A stretch of 64,000 bases of DNA from ZC4RG30 sp035556135 (GTDB lineage: Bacteria; Pseudomonadota; Gammaproteobacteria; Steroidobacterales; Steroidobacteraceae). The notes beneath the pieces are model-generated. The model saw only the letters and a program-made list of their open reading frames with translations. It did no database searches and had not been told where the DNA came from. The stretch covers positions 496,001 to 560,000 of the forward strand of contig DATMFO010000003.1 in assembly GCA_035556135.1 (NCBI GenBank). Direction: 5' to 3'. Numbering within the stretch: position 1 is the first letter of the stretch; each line of letters starts with the position of its first letter. Position numbers and translations under genes: made by a program. This document shows positions 44,582 through 54,324 of the stretch, in pieces.

Positions 44582-47289
44582 TGGTCTCCATGCAGCAGGC
44601 CTCGCTCGAGGAGGAGGAACTCCCTGCCCCCAGCGCCGACCTGCCCGCGTGGCCGCTGCTTGAACAGCTCGCACAGAGACTGGACGAGGGAAAGTATTCG
44701 CGGGAAGTCTGCCGCAGCCTGCTCAAGGCCGCGCAGGATGACCTGCAGGCACGCTTCCTGGCGGAGGAAAACATCGAGACACTGGTGCGCGCACGCGCCC
44801 AGTTCATCGACGCCCTGCTGGTGGCCACCTGGCACCACATGCTTGCCGGGACCATGCCCGCGGAGCTTGCGCTGCTGGCCGTAGGTGGCTACGGACGCGG
44901 CGAGCTGCATCCGGCTTCGGACGTGGACATCCTGGTGCTCACACCCTCCAGCCGGCCGCTGTCCAGCGATGAGCGGGCGCAGCTGGAGTCACTGATCACC
45001 TTCCTGTGGGACATTGGCCTTGAGGTTGGTCACAGCGTGCGCAGCGCGCCGGAATGCGCCGAGCAGGCCATTGCCGACGTGGGCGTGATGACCACCCTGC
45101 TCGAGGCGCGACTGCTGACCGGCTCGCCGGAGCTGGCCAGCGAGATGCGCGATGCGCTCTCTCCCGACAAGGTCTGGCCCGCGGACCGCTTCTTCGAGGC
45201 CAAGCTCGCCGAACAGCGCGAGCGGCACCTGAAGGCCAATGACACGGCCTACAACCTCGAGCCCAACGTCAAGAATGGCCCCGGCGGCCTGCGCGACCTG
45301 CAGACCATCGGCTGGGTGGCCAAGCGGCATTTCGGTGCGCAGAGCCTGGACGAGCTGGTCGAGAAGGGATTCCTCACGCCGGCCGAGCTTCGCAAGCTCA
45401 AGCAGGCACAGGCCTTCCTGTGGAAAGTGCGCTTCGGGCTGCACGTGCTCACCGGACGCCATGAAGACCGCCTGCTGTTCGACCACCAGATCCGCCTGGC
45501 CCAGAGCTTCGGCTACGAGGATGCCAGCTACACCCTGGCGGTCGAGCAGCTGATGCAGCGCTACTACCGCACGGTGCTCGACGTGAGCTTCCTCAACGAG
45601 CTGCTGCTGCAGGCCTTCCGCGACGTGATCCTGCCCGGGGGCTCGGTGCCGCAGGGGCTCAATGCGCGCTTCCAGATCCGCAACGAATACCTCGAGACCA
45701 CCAGCCCGGACATGTTCGCGCGCTATCCGGCCGCACTGCTGGAGCTGTTCGTGCTGCTGCAGCAGAACCCGCAGGTACGGGGCGTCAGCGCCAACACCAT
45801 GCGTGCGGTGGCGCGTCACCTGTGGCTGATCGACGAGGAGTTCCGCCAGAACCCGCGCAACCACCGCCTGTTCCTCGACATCCTGCGCGCGCCCGCCGGT
45901 GTGACACATGAGCTCCGCCGCATGAATACGTATGGCGTGCTCGGGCGCTACATCCCCGCCTTCGGCCGCATCGTCGGCCGCATGCAGTACGACCTCTTCC
46001 ATGCGTATACGGTGGATGCACACACGCTGTTCGTGGTGAGCAACCTGCGCCGCCTGGCGTTGCCGAAGTACGACAATGAGATGCCGAAGCTGTCCTCGAT
46101 CATGCAGCAGCTTCCCAAGCAGGAGATCATCTATCTGGCGGCGCTGTTCCATGACATCGCCAAGGGCCGCGGCGGGGACCACTCCGAGCTGGGCGCCGTC
46201 GATGCCGAGGCCTTCTGCCTCGAGCAGGGGCTTTCTCCCTATGACGCGCGCCTGGTGGCGTGGCTGGTGAAGAACCACCTCACCATGTCGATCACCGCGC
46301 AGAAGAAGGACACGGGCGACCCTGCGGTCATCAACGACTTCGCGCGCGTGGTCGGCGATGAGACGCGCCTGGACTACCTGTACCTGCTCACCTGCGCGGA
46401 CGTGCGCGGCACCAACCCGAAGCTGTGGAATTCCTGGAAGGCCTCGCTGTTCCATGATTTCTACGAGAGCGTGCGTGCGGCACTGCGCCGCGGCCTGGAA
46501 AGCCCGCTTGACGAGGACCAGCTGATCAACGAGAACCGGCAGGCCGCACAGGCACTGCTGGCGCCACGCCGCCTCGAGGAGGCGGAAATCGAACGCATCT
46601 GGGGACGGCTGTCCAAGAGCTTCTTCCTGCGCCACTCGCCCGAGGAGATCGCCTGGTTCACCGGGCTGTGCGCGGAGCGCGAGGGTGGCGCTGATGAACC
46701 GCTGGTGGCGGTGCATCCGCACAGCGAGCGTGGCACGACCTCGGTGCTCATCTATGCCCCCCACCGCCGGCATGGCTTTGCGCGCGCCACGGCAGTGCTG
46801 GACCAGCAGGGCCTGACAATCGTCGATGCCCGCATCACGCCGACGGCCAACGGCTTCTCGCTCGACCTGTACCACGTGCTCGAGGACAACGGTACGCCCG
46901 TCACTGATGCCGAACGCATCGAGGACCTGGGCCGCCTGCTGTGGAATTCGCTGCGCCGGCCGGAAGAGACTCCCACCCAGGTATCGCGCCGCGCGCCACG
47001 CCAGGTGCGCATGTTCAACACGCCCACCCGCGTCACCATCACCCGCGACCTGCGCAACAACCGCTCGGCGCTGGAACTGGTGGCTGGCGACCGTCCCGGC
47101 CTGCTCAGCGACGTGGGCAAGGTGCTGTGGGAGGAACGCCTCGACCTGCAGGGCGCGCGCATCAGCACCATCGGCGAACGGGCCGAGGACGTGTTCTACG
47201 TCACCGACACCGGCCAGCAGCCGCTGGATGACGCCGCCGCCGCACAGCTGCAGGAACGCCTCGTCGCGGCCCTGACGCGCCCCGCCTGA
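44581..47289 (+). CDS. glnD: Bifunctional uridylyltransferase / uridylyl-removing enzyme GlnD
   Basis: Primary nitrogen sensor that uridylylates PII at low glutamine and deuridylylates it at high glutamine. The 902-residue protein has, in order, a nucleotidyltransferase domain (VGGYGRGELHPASDVDIL, with D114 and D116), a GlnE-like helical domain, an HD hydrolase domain near residue 525 (ALFHDIAKGRGGDHSELGA) and two ACT domains at about 715-800 and 825-900 (GDRPGLLSDVGKVLW). The start overlaps the map stop, which excludes the long upstream frame inside map. Confidence 0.98.
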   Translation: MVSMQQASLEEEELPAPSADLPAWPLLEQLAQRLDEGKYSREVCRSLLKAAQDDLQARFLAEENIETLVRARAQFIDALLVATWHHMLAGTMPAELALLAVGGYGRGELHPASDVDILVLTPSSRPLSSDERAQLESLITFLWDIGLEVGHSVRSAPECAEQAIADVGVMTTLLEARLLTGSPELASEMRDALSPDKVWPADRFFEAKLAEQRERHLKANDTAYNLEPNVKNGPGGLRDLQTIGWVAKRHFGAQSLDELVEKGFLTPAELRKLKQAQAFLWKVRFGLHVLTGRHEDRLLFDHQIRLAQSFGYEDASYTLAVEQLMQRYYRTVLDVSFLNELLLQAFRDVILPGGSVPQGLNARFQIRNEYLETTSPDMFARYPAALLELFVLLQQNPQVRGVSANTMRAVARHLWLIDEEFRQNPRNHRLFLDILRAPAGVTHELRRMNTYGVLGRYIPAFGRIVGRMQYDLFHAYTVDAHTLFVVSNLRRLALPKYDNEMPKLSSIMQQLPKQEIIYLAALFHDIAKGRGGDHSELGAVDAEAFCLEQGLSPYDARLVAWLVKNHLTMSITAQKKDTGDPAVINDFARVVGDETRLDYLYLLTCADVRGTNPKLWNSWKASLFHDFYESVRAALRRGLESPLDEDQLINENRQAAQALLAPRRLEEAEIERIWGRLSKSFFLRHSPEEIAWFTGLCAEREGGADEPLVAVHPHSERGTTSVLIYAPHRRHGFARATAVLDQQGLTIVDARITPTANGFSLDLYHVLEDNGTPVTDAERIEDLGRLLWNSLRRPEETPTQVSRRAPRQVRMFNTPTRVTITRDLRNNRSALELVAGDRPGLLSDVGKVLWEERLDLQGARISTIGERAEDVFYVTDTGQQPLDDAAAAQLQERLVAALTRPA

Positions 47290-47303
47290 TCTTCGACGGG
47301 CAG

Positions 47304-48524
47304 ATGAATCCGGGTTTCCAGCGGCTGGCCGCCTATCCCTTCGAACGCCTCGCAGCGCTCAAGCAGGGCCTCACCCCGCCCGCGCACCTCACCCACATAC
47401 CGCTGTCGATCGGCGAGCCGAAGCATGCGCCGCCGCAGTTCGTTATCGACACCCTGCGCGACGCGCTGGGCGAGCTCGGCAGCTACCCGGCCACACGCGG
47501 ATTGCCGGAACTGCGCACCGCGGCAGCGCGCTGGCTGGAACGGCGATTCGCCCTCGCGGCCGGCAGCGTGGACCCCGACGCCAACGTGTTGCCGGTGACC
47601 GGTACACGCGAGGCGCTGTTTGCCATCGTGCAGGCAGTGGTGGACTCCCGCCGGCCCGGGCCGCCACCAGTGGTCGCGATGCCCAATCCCGGCTACCAGA
47701 TCTACGAGGGTGCAGCGCTGCTGGCAGGCGCCGAGCCGTACTACATGGATACCACCGCCGGAAACGGCTTCCTGCCTGATCTTGCAGCCGTACCGCGCGA
47801 AGTCTGGCAACGCTGCCAGCTGCTGTTCCTGTGCAGCCCGGCCAATCCTGTCGGCGCGGTGATGGACCTCGCCTACCTGCAGCAGGCGCTGCGGCTGGCC
47901 GAGGAACACGACTTCATCATCGCCTCGGATGAGTGCTACGCGGACCTCTTCGACGACGAGGCTGCTCCCCCGCCCTCGCTGCTCACCGCCGCGGCGGCGA
48001 TGGGCAACACCACCTTCAGGCGCTGCATCACCTTTCATTCGCTGTCGAAGCGCTCCAGCCTGCCAGGGCTGCGCTCGGGCCTGGCTGCCGGTGACGCGGC
48101 ACTGATCGCGCCGTTCCTGCTCTATCGCACATACCACGGCTGCGCCATGCCCATCCCGACGCAGAAGGCCAGCATCACGGCCTGGAGCGAGGATGCCCAC
48201 GTCGCCGCCAACCGCGCGCTGTACCGGCGCAAGTTCGACGCGGTGCTGCCGCTGCTGCAACCGGTGGTCGATGTGTCGCGCCCTGCGGGCGGCTTCTACC
48301 TCTGGCTGCCAGTGGGCGGGGATGACGAGGCCTTCACCGCGGGGCTCTTTGCCACCCGCAACGTCACCGTGGTGCCCGGCTCCTACCTGGCCCGCGCCGC
48401 CGGCAACGGCAACCCCGGCAGCGGTTACGTGCGCATCTCACTCGTTGCACCCCTTGAGGAATGCGTGCAGGCTGCTGCGCGCATCCGCGATTTCCTTTTG
48501 ACACGGAAGAGCCCAAGCCCATGA
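47304..48524 (+). CDS. dapC: N-succinyldiaminopimelate aminotransferase (DapC-type)
   Basis: A PLP-dependent class I/II aminotransferase of 406 residues in the succinylase branch of lysine/DAP synthesis. It shows SIGEPKHAPP near the N terminus, NPGYQIYEGAALLAGAEP, FLCSPANPVGAV, SDECYADLF and the PLP lysine K249 in HSLSKRSSLPGLRSG. Specific assignment as DapC rests on placement between glnD and dapD, the order seen in other Proteobacteria. It overlaps dapD by an ATGA junction. Confidence 0.93.
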   Translation: MNPGFQRLAAYPFERLAALKQGLTPPAHLTHIPLSIGEPKHAPPQFVIDTLRDALGELGSYPATRGLPELRTAAARWLERRFALAAGSVDPDANVLPVTGTREALFAIVQAVVDSRRPGPPPVVAMPNPGYQIYEGAALLAGAEPYYMDTTAGNGFLPDLAAVPREVWQRCQLLFLCSPANPVGAVMDLAYLQQALRLAEEHDFIIASDECYADLFDDEAAPPPSLLTAAAAMGNTTFRRCITFHSLSKRSSLPGLRSGLAAGDAALIAPFLLYRTYHGCAMPIPTQKASITAWSEDAHVAANRALYRRKFDAVLPLLQPVVDVSRPAGGFYLWLPVGGDDEAFTAGLFATRNVTVVPGSYLARAAGNGNPGSGYVRISLVAPLEECVQAAARIRDFLLTRKSPSP

Positions 48525-49348
48525 CCGAAGCCCTGCGCAATACCATCGAGTCCGCGTTCGCCAGGCGCGCCGAGATCACCCCCGCCACGATCCAGCCTGC
48601 GCTGCGCCAGGCGATCGAGGACGCCATCGGCCTGCTCGACGCCGGCAAGGCCCGTGTGGCCGAGAAGAAGGGTGAAGAGTGGGTGGTCAATGAATGGCTG
48701 AAGAAGGCGGTGCTGCTGTCCTTCCGCGCCAATGACAACGCGCCCATCGAGGCCGGTGCGCTGCGCTACTACGACAAGGTACCGCTGAAGTTCGCCGACC
48801 AGTCCGCCGAGCAGCTGCGCGCCGGCGGCGTGCGCGTGGTGCCCACCGCCACGGCGCGGCGCGGCGCCTACATTGCACCCAATGTGGTGCTGATGCCCTC
48901 CTACGTGAACATCGGCGCCTACGTGGACAGCGGCACCATGGTGGACACCTGGGCGACAGTGGGTTCCTGCGCGCAGATCGGCAAGAACGTGCACCTCTCC
49001 GGCGGCGTGGGCATCGGCGGCGTGCTGGAGCCGCTGCAGGCAGCCCCGACGGTGATCGAGGATGACTGCTTCATTGGCGCCCGTTCGGAAGTGGTCGAGG
49101 GCGTGATCGTCGGCGCCGGCTCGGTGCTGTCGATGGGCGTGTACATCAGCCAGAGCACCAAGATCTATGACCGCACCACCGGACAGATCCTCTACGGGCG
49201 CGTGCCGCCGGGATCCGTGGTGGTGCCGGGCAACCTGCCCAGCGCCGACGGCAAGTACAGCCTCTATTGCGCGGTGATCGTGAAGCGTGTCGATGCGAAC
49301 ACGCGCGCGAAGACCTCGATCAACGAACTGCTGCGTACCATTGACTGA
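48521..49348 (+). CDS. dapD: 2,3,4,5-tetrahydropyridine-2,6-dicarboxylate N-succinyltransferase
   Basis: Transfers succinyl from succinyl-CoA in the DAP/lysine pathway; substrate of the next step, DapC, is made here. The 275-residue trimeric protein has an N-terminal helical domain and a left-handed beta-helix with NVVLMPSYVNIGAYVDSGTM, GTM-VDTWATVGSCAQIG and GGVGIGGVLEPLQA. Its ATG overlaps the dapC stop. With dapC and dapE (55.5 kb) three steps of DAP synthesis are in the window. Confidence 0.98.
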   Translation: MTEALRNTIESAFARRAEITPATIQPALRQAIEDAIGLLDAGKARVAEKKGEEWVVNEWLKKAVLLSFRANDNAPIEAGALRYYDKVPLKFADQSAEQLRAGGVRVVPTATARRGAYIAPNVVLMPSYVNIGAYVDSGTMVDTWATVGSCAQIGKNVHLSGGVGIGGVLEPLQAAPTVIEDDCFIGARSEVVEGVIVGAGSVLSMGVYISQSTKIYDRTTGQILYGRVPPGSVVVPGNLPSADGKYSLYCAVIVKRVDANTRAKTSINELLRTID

Positions 49349-49424
49349 CCTGCGGCCCTGAGGCCCCGGAGGCGGTTCTCCCGTCGCTGCCGGGTTGGTG
49401 ACGCCACCAGCGTCCGGGCCGCAT

Positions 49425-50264
49425 CTACCCTATGCGTCCGGTGATGTAGTCCTCGGTCATCTTGTGACGGGGATTGGTGAAGATCCGGTCCGTCTCGCCC
49501 ACTTCGATGAGTTCGCCCAGGTGGAAGTAGGCTGTGCGCTGGGAGACGCGCGCGGCCTGCTGCATGGAGTGCGTGACGATCACGATGGCATAGCTGGCAC
49601 GCAGTTCGTCGATGAGGTCCTCGATGCGCGCGGTGGCGATGGGATCCAGTGCCGAGCACGGCTCGTCCATCAGGATCACCTCGGGGCTGACGGCGATGGT
49701 GCGGGCGATGCACAGGCGCTGCTGCTGGCCGCCGGAAAGACTGGTGCCGGGGTTGCCCAGCCGGTCTTTCACTTCCTCCCAGAGGCCTGCGCGCTGCAGG
49801 CTGGTGGTGACGATCTCGTCCAGCTCCACACGGTCGGCCGCCAGGCCATGGATGCGCGGCCCGTAGGCCACGTTCTCGTAGATGGACTTGGGGAAGGGAT
49901 TGGGTTTCTGGAACACCATGCCGATGCGGGCGCGCAATGGCACCACGTCCTGGCGCCGGTCATAGATGTCGGCGCCGTCCAGCTCGATGCGGCCGGTGAC
50001 GCGCGCGCCCTCGATGGTGTCGTTCATACGGTTCAGGCAGCGCAGGAAGGTGGACTTGCCGCAGCCGGAGGGGCCGATCATCGCCAGCACATGATTGCGC
50101 CCGATGTCGATGCTGACGTCCTTGATGGCGCGCTTCTCGCCATAGAACACATCCACGTTGCGCGCCTGGATCAGCGGCTCCTCGACCACCACGCTGCCGA
50201 TGGTCTTCAGGCCGGGATCCACCGGCAGCAGGGTGACGGGGGCGCGGGAGGCGTCGGCTGACAT
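49425..50264 (-). CDS. pstB: Phosphate ABC transporter ATP-binding protein
   Basis: ATPase of the high-affinity phosphate importer. The 279-residue protein has Walker A GPSGCGKST (64-72), Q-loop VFQKPNPFPKSIYENVAYG (typical for PstB), signature LSGGQQQR, Walker B VILMDEPCSALDP and the switch His in VTHSMQQA. An AAGGAGA ribosome-binding site selects the ATG at 50264. It is the last gene of the pst operon here; phoU, which usually follows pstB, is instead near phoBR. Confidence 0.98.
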   Translation of the reverse strand: MSADASRAPVTLLPVDPGLKTIGSVVVEEPLIQARNVDVFYGEKRAIKDVSIDIGRNHVLAMIGPSGCGKSTFLRCLNRMNDTIEGARVTGRIELDGADIYDRRQDVVPLRARIGMVFQKPNPFPKSIYENVAYGPRIHGLAADRVELDEIVTTSLQRAGLWEEVKDRLGNPGTSLSGGQQQRLCIARTIAVSPEVILMDEPCSALDPIATARIEDLIDELRASYAIVIVTHSMQQAARVSQRTAYFHLGELIEVGETDRIFTNPRHKMTEDYITGRIG

Positions 50265-50281
50265 GGCGGCAGGTCTCCTTC

Positions 50282-51574
50282 TCACCAGCGCCGCTGGAAG
50301 CGGTTGCGCAGGATCACGGCGGTGGCGTTCATCACGATCAGGAATGCGAGCAGCACCATGATGGCGGCGGAGGTGCGCTCGAGGAAGGCACGCTCGGGGC
50401 TGTCGGCCCAGAGGAAGATCTGCACCGGCAAGGCCGTGGCCGGATCGGTCAGCGAGCGCGGCACGTCGACGATGAACGCCACCATGCCGATCATCAGCAG
50501 CGGCGCGGTCTCACCCAGCGCGCGCGCCATGCCGATGATGGCGCCCGTGAGCATGCCGGGCATGGCCAGCGGCAGCACGTGGTGGGCCACGGTCTGCAGG
50601 TTCGATGCGCCCATGCTCAGGGCCGCCTCGCGGATCGACGGCGGCACGGCTTTCAGTGCCGCACGGCTGGCAATGATGATGGTGGGCAGGGTCAGCAGCG
50701 TGAGCACGAACCCGCCCACCAGTGGCGCCGAACGCGGCATGCCGAAGAAGTTGAGGAACATGGCCAGTCCCAGCAGGCCGAACACGATGGAAGGCACGGC
50801 GGCGAGGTTGTTGATGTTCACCTCGACCAGGTCGGTCCAGCGGTTGCGGACCGCGAACTCCTCCAGGTAGACGGCCGCCGCCACGCCGATGGGGAATGAA
50901 AGCAGCAGCGTGACGGCCAGCGTCAGCAGTGAACCCACCACCGCGCCGAGCACACCGGCCTGCTCAGGATCGCGCGAGTCCCCGTTGGTGAAGAAACCCC
51001 GGTTGAAGGCCAGCCGCAGGTCCCCCTGGGCCACCAGCCCGTCGATCCAGCCGATCTGCTGGTCGGACAGCACCCGGCTTTCCTCCGGCAGGCCACGGTC
51101 GATGCGACCCTTCAGAAGCTGGTCAACGCGGGAGCCCGCCATGAAGGTCACGCGCGAGCGCGTACCGATCAGCGAGGGATCGGCCTCGACGCGGTGCTGC
51201 AGCCTGAAGGGAGCCGCGTTGCTCACCAGGTCATACAGCGCGCGGGTGGCCTCGCGGCCTTCGACCCCGGGAAACCGCGCCCGCAGCGCAGCGCGCACCA
51301 GTGCGTTGTAGTTCGCCGTGGCAAGCACCTCGGGGTCGCGCGTGCCGGCCGGGTCGATCTCGGCCGGGTCGTAGTGGATCTCCAGCGTGAGCTCCGCCTG
51401 CCTGAATGCCGAGACGCCCTGGCCGAAGATGGTGCCGAACAGGAACACCACGAACGACACGCCCAGCAGCACGGCCGCCAGGCCATACAGGCGGAAGCGA
51501 CGCTCCGCCCGGTAGCGGCGGCGCAGCCCCTTCTCCACCAGGGCCCGGGTATGCACGTGCGTGCGGCTACTCAT
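50282..51574 (-). CDS. pstA: Phosphate ABC transporter permease PstA, with extended N-terminal domain
   Basis: This 430-residue permease is much longer than E. coli PstA (296). A first membrane helix (about 29-50) is followed by a soluble region of about 170 residues, like the DUF3333 extension of some PstA proteins, presumably periplasmic. Then come the five to six helices of the permease core, with the EAA-type coupling motif REAALSMGASNLQTVAHHVLP and ARALGETAPLLMIG. The ATG at 51574 overlaps pstC by 8 bases. Confidence 0.96.
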   Translation of the reverse strand: MSSRTHVHTRALVEKGLRRRYRAERRFRLYGLAAVLLGVSFVVFLFGTIFGQGVSAFRQAELTLEIHYDPAEIDPAGTRDPEVLATANYNALVRAALRARFPGVEGREATRALYDLVSNAAPFRLQHRVEADPSLIGTRSRVTFMAGSRVDQLLKGRIDRGLPEESRVLSDQQIGWIDGLVAQGDLRLAFNRGFFTNGDSRDPEQAGVLGAVVGSLLTLAVTLLLSFPIGVAAAVYLEEFAVRNRWTDLVEVNINNLAAVPSIVFGLLGLAMFLNFFGMPRSAPLVGGFVLTLLTLPTIIIASRAALKAVPPSIREAALSMGASNLQTVAHHVLPLAMPGMLTGAIIGMARALGETAPLLMIGMVAFIVDVPRSLTDPATALPVQIFLWADSPERAFLERTSAAIMVLLAFLIVMNATAVILRNRFQRRW

Positions 51575-52952
51575 ACTGCTCCCGGTACTTGCGCACGATG
51601 TACAGCGCGATGACGTTCAGGGCCAGCGTCACCACGAACAGCATCAGCCCCAGCGCGAACGCCGCCAGTGTCTTCGGACTGTCGAATTCCTGGTCGCCGG
51701 TGAGCAGCGTGACGATCTGCACGGTGACAGTGGTGACCGCCTCCAGCGGATTGGCGGTGAGGTTGGCAGCCAGACCTGCCGCCATCACCACGATCATGGT
51801 CTCGCCAATGGCACGCGAGACTGCCAGCAGCACGCCGCCGACGATGCCCGGCAGCGCGGCGCGCAACACCACCTGGCGGATGGCCTCCGAACGGGTGGCG
51901 CCCAGGGCAAAGGCGCCATCACGCAGCGACTGCGGCACGGCACTGATCATGTCGTCCGCCAGCGAGGAGACGAAGGGAATGATCATCACGCCCATCACCA
52001 GCCCCGCGGCGAGCGCGCTTTCGGAGGACACCTCGAGCCCGATGGATTCCCCGAACCCCCGCAGCGCCGGCCCGAGGGTCAGGGCAGCGAAGAACCCGTA
52101 CACCACCGTGGGGATGCCCGCCAGGATCTCCAGCAGCGGCTTGGCCCAGGCACGGAACCGCCTGCTCGCGTATTCCGCGAGATAGATCGCCGAGAACAGT
52201 CCGATGGGCACTGCAATGACCATGGCGATGCCCGAGATCATCAGGGTGCCGAGGAACAGCGGCACGGCACCGAAGCTGCCTGACGAGCCGACCTGGTCCT
52301 CGCGCAGCGCGGTCTGCGGGCTCCACTGGAGGCCGAAAAGGAATTCGTGCACCGGTACGCTGCGGAAAAACAGCATCGACTCGTACACCACCGACAGGAA
52401 GATGCCCAGCGTCACGAAGACGGCCAGCGAGGCACAGACCAGCAGCAGGCCCTGGCCGATGCCCTCCACGAAATTGCGTGCGCGCAGCGCCGGGGCGATG
52501 CGCGCACGCACGATCACGATGGCCAGGGCGCCGAGCCCCAGCACGACACCCGTGAGGGCCAGCGCCGACGTCCCCTGGAGCCGCCGGTACTGCGCTGCCG
52601 CCTGCTGCACATGCGGCGCCAGTGATTCCATGGGCACCGCGCCCGACAGGGCATTGTGCACGTCATTCATCAGCAGGCCCGCGGAAGCCGGATCAGCCGG
52701 CCCGGCACTACCCAGGCCCGCCAGCACCAGCGATGTGAGGATGCTGTCGCGGAAGGACACCCACACCACCACCACCAGCAGGCAGGGCAGCGCGCACCAC
52801 AGCGCGGTGAGCAACCCGTAGTAGCGGGGCAGCGAGTGCAGGGCGCGGATCCCGCGCCCGCCGCCCACGGCGGCCAGGGACCGGTACTTGCCGAGCCAGT
52901 ACCCCAGCACCGCCATGGCGGCGATCACCAACAGCAGTGCGCCAGTAGACAT
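51567..52952 (-). CDS. pstC: Phosphate ABC transporter permease PstC, with extended N-terminal region
   Basis: Partner permease of PstA, 461 residues (E. coli 319). The N-terminal 200 residues contain one or two helices, a Gly/Ala-rich loop and a further helix not found in short PstC proteins. The core contains FGAVPLFLGTLMISGIAMV, PIGLFSAIYLAEYAS, GIPTVVYGFFA, the coupling segment LRDGAFALGATRSEAIRQVVL and SRAIGETMIVVMA. The ATG at 52952 is 82 bases downstream of the porin stop, with no obvious separate promoter. Confidence 0.96.
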   Translation of the reverse strand: MSTGALLLVIAAMAVLGYWLGKYRSLAAVGGGRGIRALHSLPRYYGLLTALWCALPCLLVVVVWVSFRDSILTSLVLAGLGSAGPADPASAGLLMNDVHNALSGAVPMESLAPHVQQAAAQYRRLQGTSALALTGVVLGLGALAIVIVRARIAPALRARNFVEGIGQGLLLVCASLAVFVTLGIFLSVVYESMLFFRSVPVHEFLFGLQWSPQTALREDQVGSSGSFGAVPLFLGTLMISGIAMVIAVPIGLFSAIYLAEYASRRFRAWAKPLLEILAGIPTVVYGFFAALTLGPALRGFGESIGLEVSSESALAAGLVMGVMIIPFVSSLADDMISAVPQSLRDGAFALGATRSEAIRQVVLRAALPGIVGGVLLAVSRAIGETMIVVMAAGLAANLTANPLEAVTTVTVQIVTLLTGDQEFDSPKTLAAFALGLMLFVVTLALNVIALYIVRKYREQYE

Positions 52953-53034
52953 TTTCTAAACAGGTTACCGAAAGGGGCCGGTGTGTCCGCCACCGTTGGC
53001 GCCAGTCTACCGCGCCAATGTGACGGTTCAGGCA

Positions 53035-54309
53035 TCAGTACTTGAAATTCAGGTCCAGCTGCAGGCGCTTGTAGTCGCGATCACTGACTGCGCCAATCCC
53101 GGGGACAGTGGCCGGCGCATCCCTGTTCGTCTGGCCCACGTGCCAGGTGAGGTTCGCCGTCCAGTTCTTCGCGATGGCATAGCCCGCGCGGATGACGTGG
53201 CCGCCGTAGTCGGTGTTGCCACCACCCAGGTCGGAATCGATGAATTGGCCGAACACCGCGTCCTTCTCGGCCCGCTGGTAGTAGTAGCCCACTTCCCAGG
53301 TGTGCGGATCGGCGGCACGACCCCACGAAAATCCCGCGCTCAGCGCGGTATCGAGGCCGTTGCCGGCGGCGTCGTTGGTGATGTAGTCCGCGAACAGCGT
53401 CAGCGGCCGGCCTGCCACTGGCCGCGTGTACTCGGCCATGCCCTCGAGCAGGTTGTAGTCGTAGGCCAGGCAGCTGGCCGCACCGCCGATGCACCCGATG
53501 GTGGTGGTGGTATTGCCGTTGGAGCTGGCATTGAAGAAGGGGTTGCGGCGGCGGACACTGTTGAAGTCGAACAGGCCTGCAGCCAGCGTCAGCTGTCCCG
53601 TCCCCAGCGCCGACCTCCAGCCCAGCTGGCCACCGCCCATGCTGCTCTCCCCTGCCGCCCCGCGCTCCTCGAGATGGTTGTAGAAGGCACTGGCAAACAG
53701 GCCGCCCCGCGACCAGTTGACGGCCACGCCCTCGATGTTCACGTCCCCGTCGAACAGCACGCTGCTGCCCGGCCGGAGCCACGGATATTTCATCTTGCCG
53801 GCCGTGAGCTTCAGCTGCGGCAGGGCCTGCCACTCCACATAGGCCAGGTCGATGAACACGTTCTTGCGCGTGTTCTCCCCCGTCAGGGTCTGGTTGGAGG
53901 AACGCGGGTCGTTGCCCTCGGAGGTGGCGAGCGCGAACTCGGTCCGCACCGTGTCGTTGACCCTGGCCACGAAGCCGGCACGCACGCGGATCCGGTCCCG
54001 GTTGCGCTCCGGCAGGTACTGCTGGTCGATGGTTTCGTTGCGGTAGCGGAAATCACCCTTGAAGGTGAAATTCGGAACCCAGCTGCCCACGTTGCTGCGC
54101 ACCACCGCGATCTGGTCCGCCTGGCGGTCGTTGGTCTCCTCGACCGCCTTCGCCTGGGTCTCCAGTTGCGCGATGCGCTCCTGCATTGCAGCCACGGCCG
54201 CCCTCAGTTCCGCCACCTCGTCGGCGGCTGCATGGGCGGTGCTGCCGAGCATGGCGGCGACCAGGAAGATGGCGGGGGCAGACAGCTTGCGGGCATGCAT
54301 GGGGATCAT
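53035..54309 (-). CDS. Outer-membrane porin (putative phosphate-starvation porin)
   Basis: The 424-residue protein has a signal peptide (about 1-28), a short periplasmic coiled coil (about 30-60, AVAAMQERIAQLETQAKAV) and a beta-barrel with alternating strands. Landmarks are FKGDFRYRNETIDQQYLPERNRDRIR-type strands, AYVEWQALPQLKLTAGKM and the C-terminal aromatic of LDLNFKY. It resembles the putative-porin family (coiled coil plus barrel) rather than classic OprP. Position between pstS and pstC suggests phosphate or phosphoester passage, analogous to OprP/PhoE; selectivity is inferred only from context. Confidence 0.85.
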   Translation of the reverse strand: MIPMHARKLSAPAIFLVAAMLGSTAHAAADEVAELRAAVAAMQERIAQLETQAKAVEETNDRQADQIAVVRSNVGSWVPNFTFKGDFRYRNETIDQQYLPERNRDRIRVRAGFVARVNDTVRTEFALATSEGNDPRSSNQTLTGENTRKNVFIDLAYVEWQALPQLKLTAGKMKYPWLRPGSSVLFDGDVNIEGVAVNWSRGGLFASAFYNHLEERGAAGESSMGGGQLGWRSALGTGQLTLAAGLFDFNSVRRRNPFFNASSNGNTTTTIGCIGGAASCLAYDYNLLEGMAEYTRPVAGRPLTLFADYITNDAAGNGLDTALSAGFSWGRAADPHTWEVGYYYQRAEKDAVFGQFIDSDLGGGNTDYGGHVIRAGYAIAKNWTANLTWHVGQTNRDAPATVPGIGAVSDRDYKRLQLDLNFKY

Positions 54310-54324
54310 TGGCGGTCGTTCCTC

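Noticed and set aside
44989..46875. Minus-strand open frame of 628 codons opposite glnD
   Set aside because: It is the antisense shadow of glnD, whose domains are complete on the plus strand.
49349..49424. Hairpins between convergent dapD and pstB as a bidirectional terminator
   Set aside because: Only 4-5 bp stems and no T-run on either strand.
52953..53034. Possible PHO box upstream of pstC
   Set aside because: Single CTGAACC/GTCACAT-like words without the 11-base period; the porin-pstC gap looks like ordinary intra-operon space.
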